This document shows, one piece after another, positions 1 to 6,597 of a stretch of DNA of 7,155 bases. The stretch covers positions 17,852-25,006 of the forward strand of contig MAXP01000347.1 in the NCBI GenBank assembly GCA_001751085.1. The letters run 5' to 3'. The stretch's first letter is position 1. The number at the start of each line of letters is the position of its first letter. This stretch comes from Desulfobacterales bacterium C00003060. Its GTDB lineage: Bacteria; Desulfobacterota; Desulfobacteria; Desulfobacterales; C00003060. The notes beneath the pieces were generated by a model. It did no database searches. It had not been told where the DNA came from and saw only the letters and a program-made list of their open reading frames with translations. The position numbers and the translations under genes were made by a program.

Positions 1-60
1 AACAGAGTCAGGTCTTACTGAGCCTTTACTGTACCCCAAAAACATTATCTTGAAATCTAT

Positions 61-94
61 ACGAACTATGAACTACGAACTACGAACTATGAAC
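61..94. repeat. 7-bp tandem repeat, about 4.5 units
   Basis: Four contiguous copies of a heptamer CTAYGAA fill 66-93, with the fourth base running T, C, C, T. A partial copy (ACGAA, 61-65) precedes them and one further C follows at 94. The array lies in the non-coding leader about 50 bp before the GerMN start. The period is not a multiple of three codons and no reading frame covers it, so it looks like an intergenic simple repeat. Function unknown; replication slippage could change the copy number between strains. Confidence 0.8.
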
Positions 95-118
95 GGTGTA
101 TAACAACACCAACACCGT
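93..118. promoter_or_regulatory. Short inverted repeat upstream of the GerMN gene
   Basis: ACGGTGT (93-99) and ACACCGT (112-118) are exact reverse complements separated by 12 nt, giving a 7-bp stem. The left arm and loop include TATAAC (99-104), which resembles a -10 box, but no convincing -35 lies 17 bp upstream. It has no T-run after it, so it does not look like an intrinsic terminator. An operator overlapping a weak promoter is possible but unproven. Confidence 0.35.
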
Positions 119-145
119 CCGGGATCAATCGAATAGGCAGGCAGC

Positions 146-715
146 ATGAAATTCGGGCGTTATGGCCTGGCAGCTCTGATGTTTTTTTGCATTCTCGCCG
201 GAGGATTCCTCGCCTATAGTTACAGGGCTTTCTTGTCCACAGGGACAGAAGAGGAGTCCGAGCCCAGGCCCAAAAAGTTCCTCCCAGGATTAGCTAAGGT
301 GAGGACTCACCTCTACTATATGGATGCTAATAGTCAATTTCTCAGGGCTGAAGAACGCACCCTGGCGCAACCGGATAACGCGGTTGAGCGGGCTAGTAGC
401 ATAGTGAATGCCCTAATTGATGGGCCGGATGGTGAACTTCTGCCCACCGTTCCAGCCGAAACAATGCTCCGAGCCCTATACATAACTGAGGATGGTATTG
501 CCTATGTGGATCTTGACAGGTCCGTCAGCGAAAAACATCCCGGGGGTTGCTCGTGCGAACTGTTTACAGTATTTTCTATAGTCAACACACTGGCCCTTAA
601 TATCCCGGAAATCGAGGCTGTAAAGATCCTGATCGATGGACGTGAGGCCAAGACACTGTCAGGTCACATTGATATTCGATTTCCTTTCTTGCCAAACATG
701 CTCATGATAAAATAG
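146..715 (+). CDS. Membrane-anchored GerMN-domain protein
   Basis: This 189-residue protein has an N-terminal hydrophobic segment (about residues 7-25, after MKFGRYG) that should act as a signal anchor. There is no lipobox, as Cys15 lies in FFC rather than L-A-G-C. A linker with acidic EEE and prolines (35-47) follows, then a single GerMN domain (about 52-180). Typical GerMN elements are visible: LYYMD at 56-60, the YVDLDRS segment at 120-126, the helix TVFSIVNTLALN at 141-152, and VKILIDGREAKTLSGHIDI to the end. GerMN domains are extracytoplasmic and occur in spore germination proteins and in cell-envelope proteins of non-sporulating bacteria; the biochemical role is not established. C135-S-C137 replaces the usual small-residue stretch before the helix. 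The ATG at 146 is the first start and a weak AGGCAGG lies just upstream. Only 3 bp separate its stop from the first possible EF-G start, so the two genes are probably co-transcribed. Confidence 0.85.
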   Translation: MKFGRYGLAALMFFCILAGGFLAYSYRAFLSTGTEEESEPRPKKFLPGLAKVRTHLYYMDANSQFLRAEERTLAQPDNAVERASSIVNALIDGPDGELLPTVPAETMLRALYITEDGIAYVDLDRSVSEKHPGGCSCELFTVFSIVNTLALNIPEIEAVKILIDGREAKTLSGHIDIRFPFLPNMLMIK

Positions 716-718
716 GTC

Positions 719-2779
719 GTGCTTGTGGGAAAAACCTTACCTATCAGCAAGGTGCGAAATATCGGCATTATTGCCCATATTGATGCAGGAAAGACTACCA
801 TCACAGAGCGGATACTCTACTATACGGGTCGGTCCTACAAAATGGGCGAGGTCCACGATGGTGAGGCGATCATGGACTGGATGCCGGATGAGCAAGAACG
901 CGGAATCACCATCACTTCGGCAGTGACAACTTGCTATTGGAGGGATGCTGAGATCCATATCATTGACACACCGGGACATGTCGATTTCACCATCGAGGTG
1001 GAGCGGTCCCTCAGGGTTTTGGATGGGGCGATTGGCGTGTTCTGTGCTGTGGGGGGTGTGCAACCCCAGTCAGAGACGGTCTGGCATCAGGCGGATAAAC
1101 ACCGTGTGCCAAAGATAGCTTTTGTAAATAAACTGGATCGTGCCGGCGCCGATTTCTTTGGAACCGTCCAGATGATGTGTGATCGTCTGGGGGCCAACCC
1201 TCTCATAATGCAGATACCGGTTGGAATCGAGGAATCCTTTCAAGGGGTGATAGATCTGGTCCATATGAAACAGCTTGTATGGGATGATGAGACCCTTGGA
1301 GCAGATCTTGGAGCTACAAACATCCCAGAGGATTTGATGGAAACGGCCCTTAAGTACAGGGAAAAGCTGGTTGAATCAATTGCAGAGGTTGACGATCAGA
1401 TCATGGAAGCCTATGTTGCCGAAACACCCGTGACGCCTGAGATGATTGTTCCCAGCATCCGCAAGGCCACCAATAGCCTCAAGCTTGTACCTGTTTTTTG
1501 TGGCGCTGCTCTGAAAAATATGGGTATTCAGCCACTCCTGGACGGTATTATTGACTTTCTCCCGAGTCCCCTGGACCTACCACCCATGAAGGGGGTAGAC
1601 CCTGACACAGGGGAGGTGAAAACAGCCCATCCTTCAAACCGGTCTCCTCTTGCTGCCTTGGTGTTTAAGGTTATGATGGACCAGGGCCGTAGACTGAACT
1701 TTGTGCGCGTGTATTCAGGGCGATTACATACGGGTGACGAAGTTCTCAATCCTGCCAAACAAACAAAGGAAAAGGTGGCAAGGATTCTTGCCATGCACTC
1801 CAACAAGCGAGAGCGTATAAATGAGGCTCATGTTGGAAATATCGTTGGAGTCGTGGGCCTGAAGGCCTCGGTCACCGGCGACACACTTTGTGATCCGTCA
1901 GAGCCTATTGTGCTTGAACCAATCGAGGCTTATGAGCCTGTGATCTCTGTGGCTGTGGAGCCCAGGACACATACTGATCAGGAAAAAATTGAACTGGCCT
2001 TGGGCAAGCTTGAGGCTGAGGACCCAACATTTCGGGTCAAACATGACGAGGACACGGGGCAGATTGTCATTTCCGGCATGGGTGAGCTTCACCTTGAGAT
2101 CCTGGTAAGCCGTCTGAAACGCGAATTTCATACACAAGTCAATGTGGGCAAACCGCATGTTGTCTGTAAGGAAACCATCGAGCGGGTGGCCCGGGGAGCT
2201 GCCATATTTGAAAAGGAAATTGGAGGGATCCGTCACTTTGGCGAGGTGTTACTAGAGCTTTCACCTATGGAGCGTGGCAGGGGGAATCGGTTTGTAAACA
2301 GCTTGCCTGACGAATCGTTGCCACCGGAATTCGTTCCTGCTATCGAACAGGGTGTGACGGAATCGTTGGAAAGTGGCATGCTTCTCGGATATCCTGTTGT
2401 GGACGTGGCTGTTGCCCTGGTTGGCGGCACATACAAAGAGTCTTCTTCCAGCCATTTGGCCTTCAAGGTAGCGGCCTCTATGGCTTTCAGGGATGGGCTT
2501 CAAAAGGCAAGCCCGCTTCTGTTGGAACCAATCATGGATGTAGAGATCAGAGTCCCCAGTCTCTTTATGGGTGATGTGATCGGGGATATTAATGCACGTG
2601 GAGGCAAAATCGAGCACTTGGAACAAAAAGGTGAGATACAGATAATAAACGCAACAATACCTTTGTCTAACATGTTTGGCTATTCAACGGTCCTCCGGTC
2701 TGCCACACAGGGGCGTGCGACCTTTACGATGCACTTTTCTCATTACGATCATGCCCCTAACTCCCAGAAAGCTCTTTAA
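719..2779 (+). CDS. fusA: Translation elongation factor G (probable non-str-operon copy)
   Basis: EF-G is the ribosomal translocase GTPase; 686 residues is full length for the family. All G motifs are present, numbering from the GTG at 719: P-loop AHIDAGKT (19-26), switch I RGITIT (61-66), DTPGH (83-87), NKLD (137-140) and a CGAA G5 motif (261-264, usually CGSA). Domain II begins near 309, domain III carries [10 protein letters not shown] (from about 452), and domains IV and V run from about 480 to 680. Domain IV is unusual. The GGRGQ loop of canonical EF-G reads GGIRH (502-506), and the tip histidine (His583 in Thermus EF-G, in YHEVDSS) is Lys573 in YKESSSS. No rpsL, rpsG or tuf lies nearby. 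These points fit a second or spd-type EF-G paralog, though it may be the only EF-G of the cell. Start: GTG 719 gives the longest frame, but AGGT (714-717) is better spaced for GTG 725, which would drop two residues. The 3' end overlaps the convergent protease gene by 23 bp. Confidence 0.95.
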   Translation: MLVGKTLPISKVRNIGIIAHIDAGKTTITERILYYTGRSYKMGEVHDGEAIMDWMPDEQERGITITSAVTTCYWRDAEIHIIDTPGHVDFTIEVERSLRVLDGAIGVFCAVGGVQPQSETVWHQADKHRVPKIAFVNKLDRAGADFFGTVQMMCDRLGANPLIMQIPVGIEESFQGVIDLVHMKQLVWDDETLGADLGATNIPEDLMETALKYREKLVESIAEVDDQIMEAYVAETPVTPEMIVPSIRKATNSLKLVPVFCGAALKNMGIQPLLDGIIDFLPSPLDLPPMKGVDPDTGEVKTAHPSNRSPLAALVFKVMMDQGRRLNFVRVYSGRLHTGDEVLNPAKQTKEKVARILAMHSNKRERINEAHVGNIVGVVGLKASVTGDTLCDPSEPIVLEPIEAYEPVISVAVEPRTHTDQEKIELALGKLEAEDPTFRVKHDEDTGQIVISGMGELHLEILVSRLKREFHTQVNVGKPHVVCKETIERVARGAAIFEKEIGGIRHFGEVLLELSPMERGRGNRFVNSLPDESLPPEFVPAIEQGVTESLESGMLLGYPVVDVAVALVGGTYKESSSSHLAFKVAASMAFRDGLQKASPLLLEPIMDVEIRVPSLFMGDVIGDINARGGKIEHLEQKGEIQIINATIPLSNMFGYSTVLRSATQGRATFTMHFSHYDHAPNSQKAL

Positions 2780-4154
2780 GGGCCTTCTCAACTGCCAGTC
2801 TCTCTTCAGTGTCTTTGGCGAAATAACCAAGGGCACGTTTCAGGTGGAACCTCGCATTTTTTGATCGTCCTTTTTCTTTGTAGTAGATTCCTATGTGGTA
2901 GTGGGCCTCCCCCAGTTTGCCGAGCTTTCCGTAGGTTTCCCCTATATAATATGTGCCTCGCAAATGACCGGGGGCCGAGCTTACCAAGGTCTTGAAGCTG
3001 TCCAGGGCGGCTTGCAGATCACCCGTTTCCATTTGTGCGCGACCCAACAGGAAGCGTCCCTCCGAATCCATAGAGTTGAATGCCAGAGATCCCTTCAGGG
3101 TGTTCAGTGCATTGCCATAATCTCCCATGTGGAAATAGGTCTTGCCCAGGTCCCGCAAGATATCTGCATCCAGGGGGCGCAACTGGACAGCTATCTTGAG
3201 GTTTTCGACAGCCTTCTTCCTTTTCCCCTCTCGGGCAAGGACAAGCCCTTTGCCGTAGTATGCCAGGGCATCCCTGGGGTTTTTTCTCAGCTCAGCATCA
3301 AAGGTGTTGTGGGCTGCGGTCGTATCCCCATACATGGCTATCAATTTGGTTCGCATCTTATCGAACTCGGTTGAATCCGTGGCGGCAGACCTTTTCTGTT
3401 TGGGGTGAATTTGTATCCGGGTATCAAGGTAGGCCATCCTTTCCTCAATAGCCGGATGGGTGGTTACATAAGAAGGAATGTGTTCAGGACCAAACCATCG
3501 TTTGGATCGTATTTTTCGTAAGACATTCAGGAGACCTTCACCCCCGTACCCGGCCTTTGTCAGGTATTTGAACCCAATCTGATCAGCCTGCCTCTCGTCT
3601 TCCCGGCTGTAGTTAAGAGCAAGGGACTTGCCGGCGGCAATCGAACCGCTCGTTATGGCACCTGCAAGCTCGGGGCTTCCACCCAGGAAGATCCCTGCCA
3701 GTATCCCTGCCAGCGTAACGTATCCGATTTTTTTTGACTGTTCTATCCGTTTTGAAATGTGGCGGCAAAAAACATGGGCAAGCTCATGGGCCAAGATACC
3801 GGCCAGCTCTTCTTCGTTTTCCATGGCAGCAAGAAGCCCGCTATTTATAAATACATGCCCTCCAGGTGCGGCAAAGGCATTGTAAACGTCTTCCTTGACC
3901 ACGTAATACTCAAACTCAAATGGTGGCGAGGTATGCTGGGCAACAATACGTTCACCAATGCTCCTTACATAGTTGACGATGGTCGGATCTTCAATGAGTG
4001 TCAGGTACTTCCGGACGTTAACCATGAATTCCTTGCCCAGCTCCTCTTCCTCCTTGGTGGTCATGTACAAAGGAGAGGCATAGGCTTCAGAAACGATTCT
4101 CATGGCAATTACTATCATGAGAAGTGGGATTATGGCTATTGTTGTCAGGCGCAT
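2757..4154 (-). CDS. Exported M48 zinc metalloprotease with C-terminal TPRs (BepA-like)
   Basis: The 465-residue product starts with a cleavable signal peptide (about 1-26, AYA before Ser27; no lipobox cysteine), so it should act in the periplasm. The peptidase domain (about 35-245) contains AHELAH with zinc ligands His123 and His127 and catalytic Glu124, then the third-ligand motif ERQAD (Glu187, Asp191). THP (232-234) lies where BepA-type enzymes have a conserved regulatory histidine. A hydrophobic Gly/Ala-rich stretch (about 144-175) separates the two metal motifs, as is normal for the family. Four to five TPR-like 34-residue repeats fill about 295-462, for example [19 protein letters not shown] and the next unit starting [12 protein letters not shown]. 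coli BepA has this same protease-TPR layout and assists or degrades LPS and outer-membrane assembly clients, but orthology here is inferred. It is transcribed away from parA, and its 3' end overlaps the EF-G gene. The ATG is followed at once by the signal peptide, although the upstream ribosome-binding site is poor. Confidence 0.92.
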   Translation of the reverse strand: MRLTTIAIIPLLMIVIAMRIVSEAYASPLYMTTKEEEELGKEFMVNVRKYLTLIEDPTIVNYVRSIGERIVAQHTSPPFEFEYYVVKEDVYNAFAAPGGHVFINSGLLAAMENEEELAGILAHELAHVFCRHISKRIEQSKKIGYVTLAGILAGIFLGGSPELAGAITSGSIAAGKSLALNYSREDERQADQIGFKYLTKAGYGGEGLLNVLRKIRSKRWFGPEHIPSYVTTHPAIEERMAYLDTRIQIHPKQKRSAATDSTEFDKMRTKLIAMYGDTTAAHNTFDAELRKNPRDALAYYGKGLVLAREGKRKKAVENLKIAVQLRPLDADILRDLGKTYFHMGDYGNALNTLKGSLAFNSMDSEGRFLLGRAQMETGDLQAALDSFKTLVSSAPGHLRGTYYIGETYGKLGKLGEAHYHIGIYYKEKGRSKNARFHLKRALGYFAKDTEERLAVEKALKELSGS

Positions 4155-4207
4155 GGTATGATTGAATTTCCCAGTATATTTATAACCTATTGAAGATTAC
4201 CCGATTT

Positions 4208-4236
4208 TTTTTAAAAGCTACCATAATCTTTGACAA
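4208..4236 (-). promoter_or_regulatory. Candidate sigma70 promoter for the M48 protease gene
   Basis: On the minus strand TTGTCA (plus 4231-4236) is followed after exactly 17 bp by TAAAAA (plus 4208-4213). These match TTGACA at 5 of 6 positions and TATAAT at 4 of 6. The implied leader is roughly 45 nt. A TATAAA (plus 4179-4184) closer to the gene is an alternative -10 but lacks a good -35. The region is AT-rich, so chance matches are likely. Confidence 0.3.
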
Positions 4237-4273
4237 TGAATAAATCAAGAAAAACAGATGCGCCCTATTATTG

Positions 4274-4289
4274 ATGACAAAGGTGTCAT
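4274..4289. promoter_or_regulatory. Perfect inverted repeat in the parA/M48 divergent region
   Basis: ATGACA (4274-4279) and TGTCAT (4284-4289) are exact reverse complements around a 4-nt spacer AAGG, giving a 16-bp dyad. It lies in the 260-bp divergent non-coding region and is not followed by a T-run, so a protein-binding site is more plausible than a terminator. The regulator is unknown; the dyad matches no operator I can name with confidence. Confidence 0.35.
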
Positions 4290-4348
4290 ATTCTTACTAA
4301 TAATCGTAAATGCCTCCTTGTTTTTTTTGAACAAAAATGCCGTATGCC

Positions 4349-4377
4349 TTGAAATATGCTTTCCAAAGAACTATATG
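4349..4377 (+). promoter_or_regulatory. Candidate sigma70 promoter for parAB
   Basis: TTGAAA (4349-4354) and TATATG (4372-4377) are separated by exactly 17 bp and match the consensus hexamers at 5 of 6 and 4 of 6 positions. Transcription would begin near 4384, leaving a leader of about 30 nt before the parA GTG. A perfect TTGACA exists at 4230-4235 but has no -10 at proper spacing. This is the best plus-strand candidate in the region. Confidence 0.4.
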
Positions 4378-4414
4378 TCTTTGAAAAAGAACGGTCTTAT
4401 GGTAGAAATTTCCC

Positions 4415-5191
4415 GTGAGTCACATTATTTGCATAGCGAATCAAAAAGGGGGCGTCGGCAAAACCACCACTGCGGTGAACCTTGGCGCTGCCCTTGCTGT
4501 TGCTGAGCGCAAGACTCTGCTAGTTGACTGCGATCCCCAGGGAAACGCCACTACTGGTCTTGGCATAAACAAGGCCGAACTGACCAAGAACCTCTATCAC
4601 GGCTTGATTCAGGACGACCCTGTTGAAGACCTTTTGGTAGATACGGAACTCGCTCATCTAAAAGTCCTTCCTGGATGTATTGACCTGATCGGGGCCGAAG
4701 TAGAATTGATCTCTCAGCCAAATCGGGAAACCTTCCTCCAGGATCTCCTAAGACCCCTTGCCGGTGAATACGCCTACATACTGCTTGATTGTCCTCCTTC
4801 CTTAAGTGTTCTTACTGTTAATGCCCTGACTGCCGCCGACGCGTTATTGATTCCCATACAGTGTGAGTTCTATGCGTTAGAAGGCTTAAGCCAACTCCTT
4901 CAAACCTTCAAACGCATCAGGAAGCGCATGAATCCGGGCCTCGTCATTGAAGGCGTGCTCCTGACCATGTTCGATAAGCGAAACAACCTTTCGCATCAGG
5001 TTGCCGGGGAGGCCGAGAAATTCTTTAAGAATCTGGTTTTTAAGACACGTATCCCGAGAAATGTGAGGCTTGGAGAAGCTCCCAGTTTTGGGAAGCCTGT
5101 ACTGCTTTACGATATTACATCCCAGGGAGCCCAAAGCTATCTGGCCCTGGCCGAAGAAATTATGGATGGTGGGAGGTCACGGCATGCCTAA
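4415..5191 (+). CDS. parA: Chromosome-partitioning ATPase ParA/Soj
   Basis: ParA is a deviant Walker ATPase that binds DNA non-specifically as an ATP dimer and is released when ParB stimulates hydrolysis. The 258-residue protein starts straight into the first strand (MSHIICIANQKGG), with no N-terminal helix-turn-helix, as in chromosomal Soj and unlike large plasmid ParA proteins. The deviant Walker A motif KGGVGKTT spans 11-18 with signature Lys11 and catalytic-site Lys16. The A' motif LLVDCDPQGN carries Asp38 and Asp40, and Walker B is ILLDCPPS with Asp125. A basic C-terminal part (VFKTRIPRNVRLGEAPSFGK) is typical of the family. The GTG at 4415 is the only reasonable start: an in-frame TAG lies at 4403 and the Walker motif follows within ten codons. 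Shine-Dalgarno support is weak (GGTAG at 4401-4405). parB follows with an 8-bp overlap. No rsmG/gidB gene precedes it in this window, unlike many parAB loci. Confidence 0.96.
   Translation: MSHIICIANQKGGVGKTTTAVNLGAALAVAERKTLLVDCDPQGNATTGLGINKAELTKNLYHGLIQDDPVEDLLVDTELAHLKVLPGCIDLIGAEVELISQPNRETFLQDLLRPLAGEYAYILLDCPPSLSVLTVNALTAADALLIPIQCEFYALEGLSQLLQTFKRIRKRMNPGLVIEGVLLTMFDKRNNLSHQVAGEAEKFFKNLVFKTRIPRNVRLGEAPSFGKPVLLYDITSQGAQSYLALAEEIMDGGRSRHA
5172..5177 (+). promoter_or_regulatory. Strong Shine-Dalgarno site that sets the parB start
   Basis: GGAGGT ends 6 nt before the ATG at 5184 and lies inside the last codons of parA. It is the best ribosome-binding site in the window. It argues for the ATG at 5184 over the in-frame start at 5070, which would overlap parA by about 120 bp and lacks ParB-like sequence. 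Confidence 0.75.
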
Positions 5192-6044
5192 AAAACAGGC
5201 ATTGGGACGGGGTCTCGACGCCCTCATACCTGACATGGAAACATCGGACATAGAGCCAACATCCTTTTTCTATTGTGATATTGACTCGATTCGACCCAAT
5301 TCGTATCAACCAAGAAGGCACTTCTCCGAACAGGAACTAAAGGAATTATCAGACTCCATCAAGGAGCAGGGTATTATTCAGCCTCCCGTTGTGCGCATGA
5401 TTCCGACAGGGTATGAATTGATTGTTGGAGAGCGCCGCTGGCGTGCATCTCGTATGGCCGGGCTCAAACAGATTCCGGTGGTCGTCAAGGATGTGTCTGG
5501 GACTAAGATGGTGGAAATGGCTTTGGTTGAAAACATACAACGGCAAGACCTCAATCCTCTGGAAAAGGCCGAGGCCTATTATCGCCTAATCGAGGAATTT
5601 GACATTACCCAGGAAGAGGTGGCCAAACGGGTGGGCCAGGATCGTTCTACTGTAGCAAATTTTTTACGGCTTCGGAAACTTCCTGAACCAATCCAGGCAG
5701 ACATCGTGAACAACACCTTGACTATGGGGCACGCAAGGGCGCTTCTCGGTGCTGAGACCCCTGCTTTACAAGGGGAGATCTGGCGATGCATTGTTTCTGA
5801 GAACCTCTCTGTTCGGGCCACTGAGGCCATGGTCAAGAAACTTAGAAACCGCAAGCCAAGGACTTCAAGGCCAAAGGATAGAACATCAGAGGATGTCTAC
5901 ATGGACAGCCTGGCCGATGATCTGACCCGGCACCTTGCCACCAGGGTACGCATCAGACGAAGGGGAGATCGGGGAAGGCTTGAGATTGAGTTCTACAGCA
6001 ATCAGGACCTGGATCGGCTGATTGCCCGGTTAAAAGCACCTTGA
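5184..6044 (+). CDS. parB: Chromosome-partitioning protein ParB (CTP-dependent clamp)
   Basis: The 286-residue protein shows the whole ParB plan. The N-terminal LGRGLDALI (7-15) is the segment that stimulates ParA ATPase. The CTP-binding ParB/Srx domain follows, with the QPRRHF box (42-47; the usual NPxQPR reads NSYQPR, so Ser40 replaces Pro), GERRWRA (82-88) and ENIQRQDLNPLE (116-127). A helix-turn-helix for parS recognition lies at about 142-163 (TQEEVAKRVGQDRSTVANFL). After a basic linker (about 225-240, KLRNRKPRTSRPKDR) comes a C-terminal dimerisation domain (about 243-285). ParB loads at parS, closes as a sliding clamp with CTP, recruits SMC and activates ParA. It shares an 8-bp overlap with parA, which suggests translational coupling. 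No canonical parS was found in this window. Confidence 0.96.
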   Translation: MPKKQALGRGLDALIPDMETSDIEPTSFFYCDIDSIRPNSYQPRRHFSEQELKELSDSIKEQGIIQPPVVRMIPTGYELIVGERRWRASRMAGLKQIPVVVKDVSGTKMVEMALVENIQRQDLNPLEKAEAYYRLIEEFDITQEEVAKRVGQDRSTVANFLRLRKLPEPIQADIVNNTLTMGHARALLGAETPALQGEIWRCIVSENLSVRATEAMVKKLRNRKPRTSRPKDRTSEDVYMDSLADDLTRHLATRVRIRRRGDRGRLEIEFYSNQDLDRLIARLKAP

Positions 6045-6069
6045 GCAGTGTTGAGTTTGACGACCTCTT

Positions 6070-6597
6070 ATGTCCATTCACATCGTCATAGACGGGTACA
6101 ACCTGATCCGCCAGTCTCCTACCTTGAGCAGCATTGAAGGCCATAGCCTGGAGGAGGGTCGGGAGGCCCTTCTCCAGCGCCTGGTTTCTTACAAAAAAGC
6201 AAAACATCATCCCGTTACGGTGGTTTTTGACGGGACGGGTGCTGACTTCTTCATGGAACCCAAGACTCGCTGGAAAGGAATCCATGTTCGCTTTTCACGG
6301 CGAGGGGAATTGGCCGATAGTGTTATCAAACGCATAGCAGCCCGGGAACGGGAGCGGGTCCTTGTGGTAACTTCCGACAGGGAGATTGCTGATTTTACGG
6401 CCAAACACGGGGGGGCAACCATTGACTCTCAGGAATTTGAAAACAAGATGAATATGGCCGCATACAATGATACGAACCAGACCGATCTTGCAGACGAAGA
6501 AGAGGAAGGCTGGATGCCTACCACAAGGAAAAAAGGCCCTTCACGCCGCATATCTAAGCGAGAACGCAAGCGCCGTATCAGGACAAGAAAGCTTTAG
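6070..6597 (+). CDS. YacP/Rae1-type NYN-domain endoribonuclease
   Basis: This 175-residue protein has a PIN-like NYN fold (about 1-125). The metal-site acidic residues expected for the family are visible: Asp8 in VIDGYNLI, Asp54 in VVFDG, Asp83 in ELADSVI and Asp103 in VTSDREI. The nearest characterised relative by style is B. subtilis Rae1 (YacP), a ribosome-associated mRNA endonuclease; equivalent activity here is inferred. After the domain comes an acidic patch (DEEEE, 141-145) and then a very basic tail (about 150-175, many Arg and Lys) that could bind RNA or the ribosome. It begins 25 bp after parB on the same strand with a poor ribosome-binding site, so it is probably the third gene of the parAB transcript. 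The last 20 bp overlap the convergent hydrolase gene. Confidence 0.85.
   Translation: MSIHIVIDGYNLIRQSPTLSSIEGHSLEEGREALLQRLVSYKKAKHHPVTVVFDGTGADFFMEPKTRWKGIHVRFSRRGELADSVIKRIAARERERVLVVTSDREIADFTAKHGGATIDSQEFENKMNMAAYNDTNQTDLADEEEEGWMPTTRKKGPSRRISKRERKRRIRTRKL

Noticed and set aside
2836..2851. 12 of 16 match to parS (CGTTTCAGGTGGAACC) inside the M48 gene
   Set aside because: The central CACGTG is broken to CAGGTG, and a 12/16 match somewhere in 7 kb is not surprising by chance. It encodes ordinary TPR codons.
2895..3374. 159-codon plus-strand frame opposite the M48/TPR gene
   Set aside because: It is a shadow of the TPR coding strand: no domain, no ribosome-binding site, and fully covered by a well-supported gene.
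4203..4217. T-run with short flanks (GATTTTTTTTAAAAGC) as a terminator
   Set aside because: There is no GC-rich stem before the run, and it lies upstream of both divergent genes where a terminator is not expected.
4318..4334. TTGTT...AACAA hairpin around a T-run
   Set aside because: Only five A/T-rich pairs with a 7-nt loop; common by chance in AT-rich leader DNA.
4258..4506. 82-codon plus-strand frame with a hydrophobic stretch before and overlapping parA
   Set aside because: It overlaps the parA Walker A region by 92 bp in another frame, ends in a low-complexity Cys-rich tail, and has no ribosome-binding site or recognisable domain.
5070..5183. Upstream extension of the parB frame to an ATG at 5070
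   Set aside because: It would overlap parA by about 120 bp and add residues unlike ParB, whereas the ATG at 5184 has a strong GGAGGT and begins the conserved LGRGLDALI segment.
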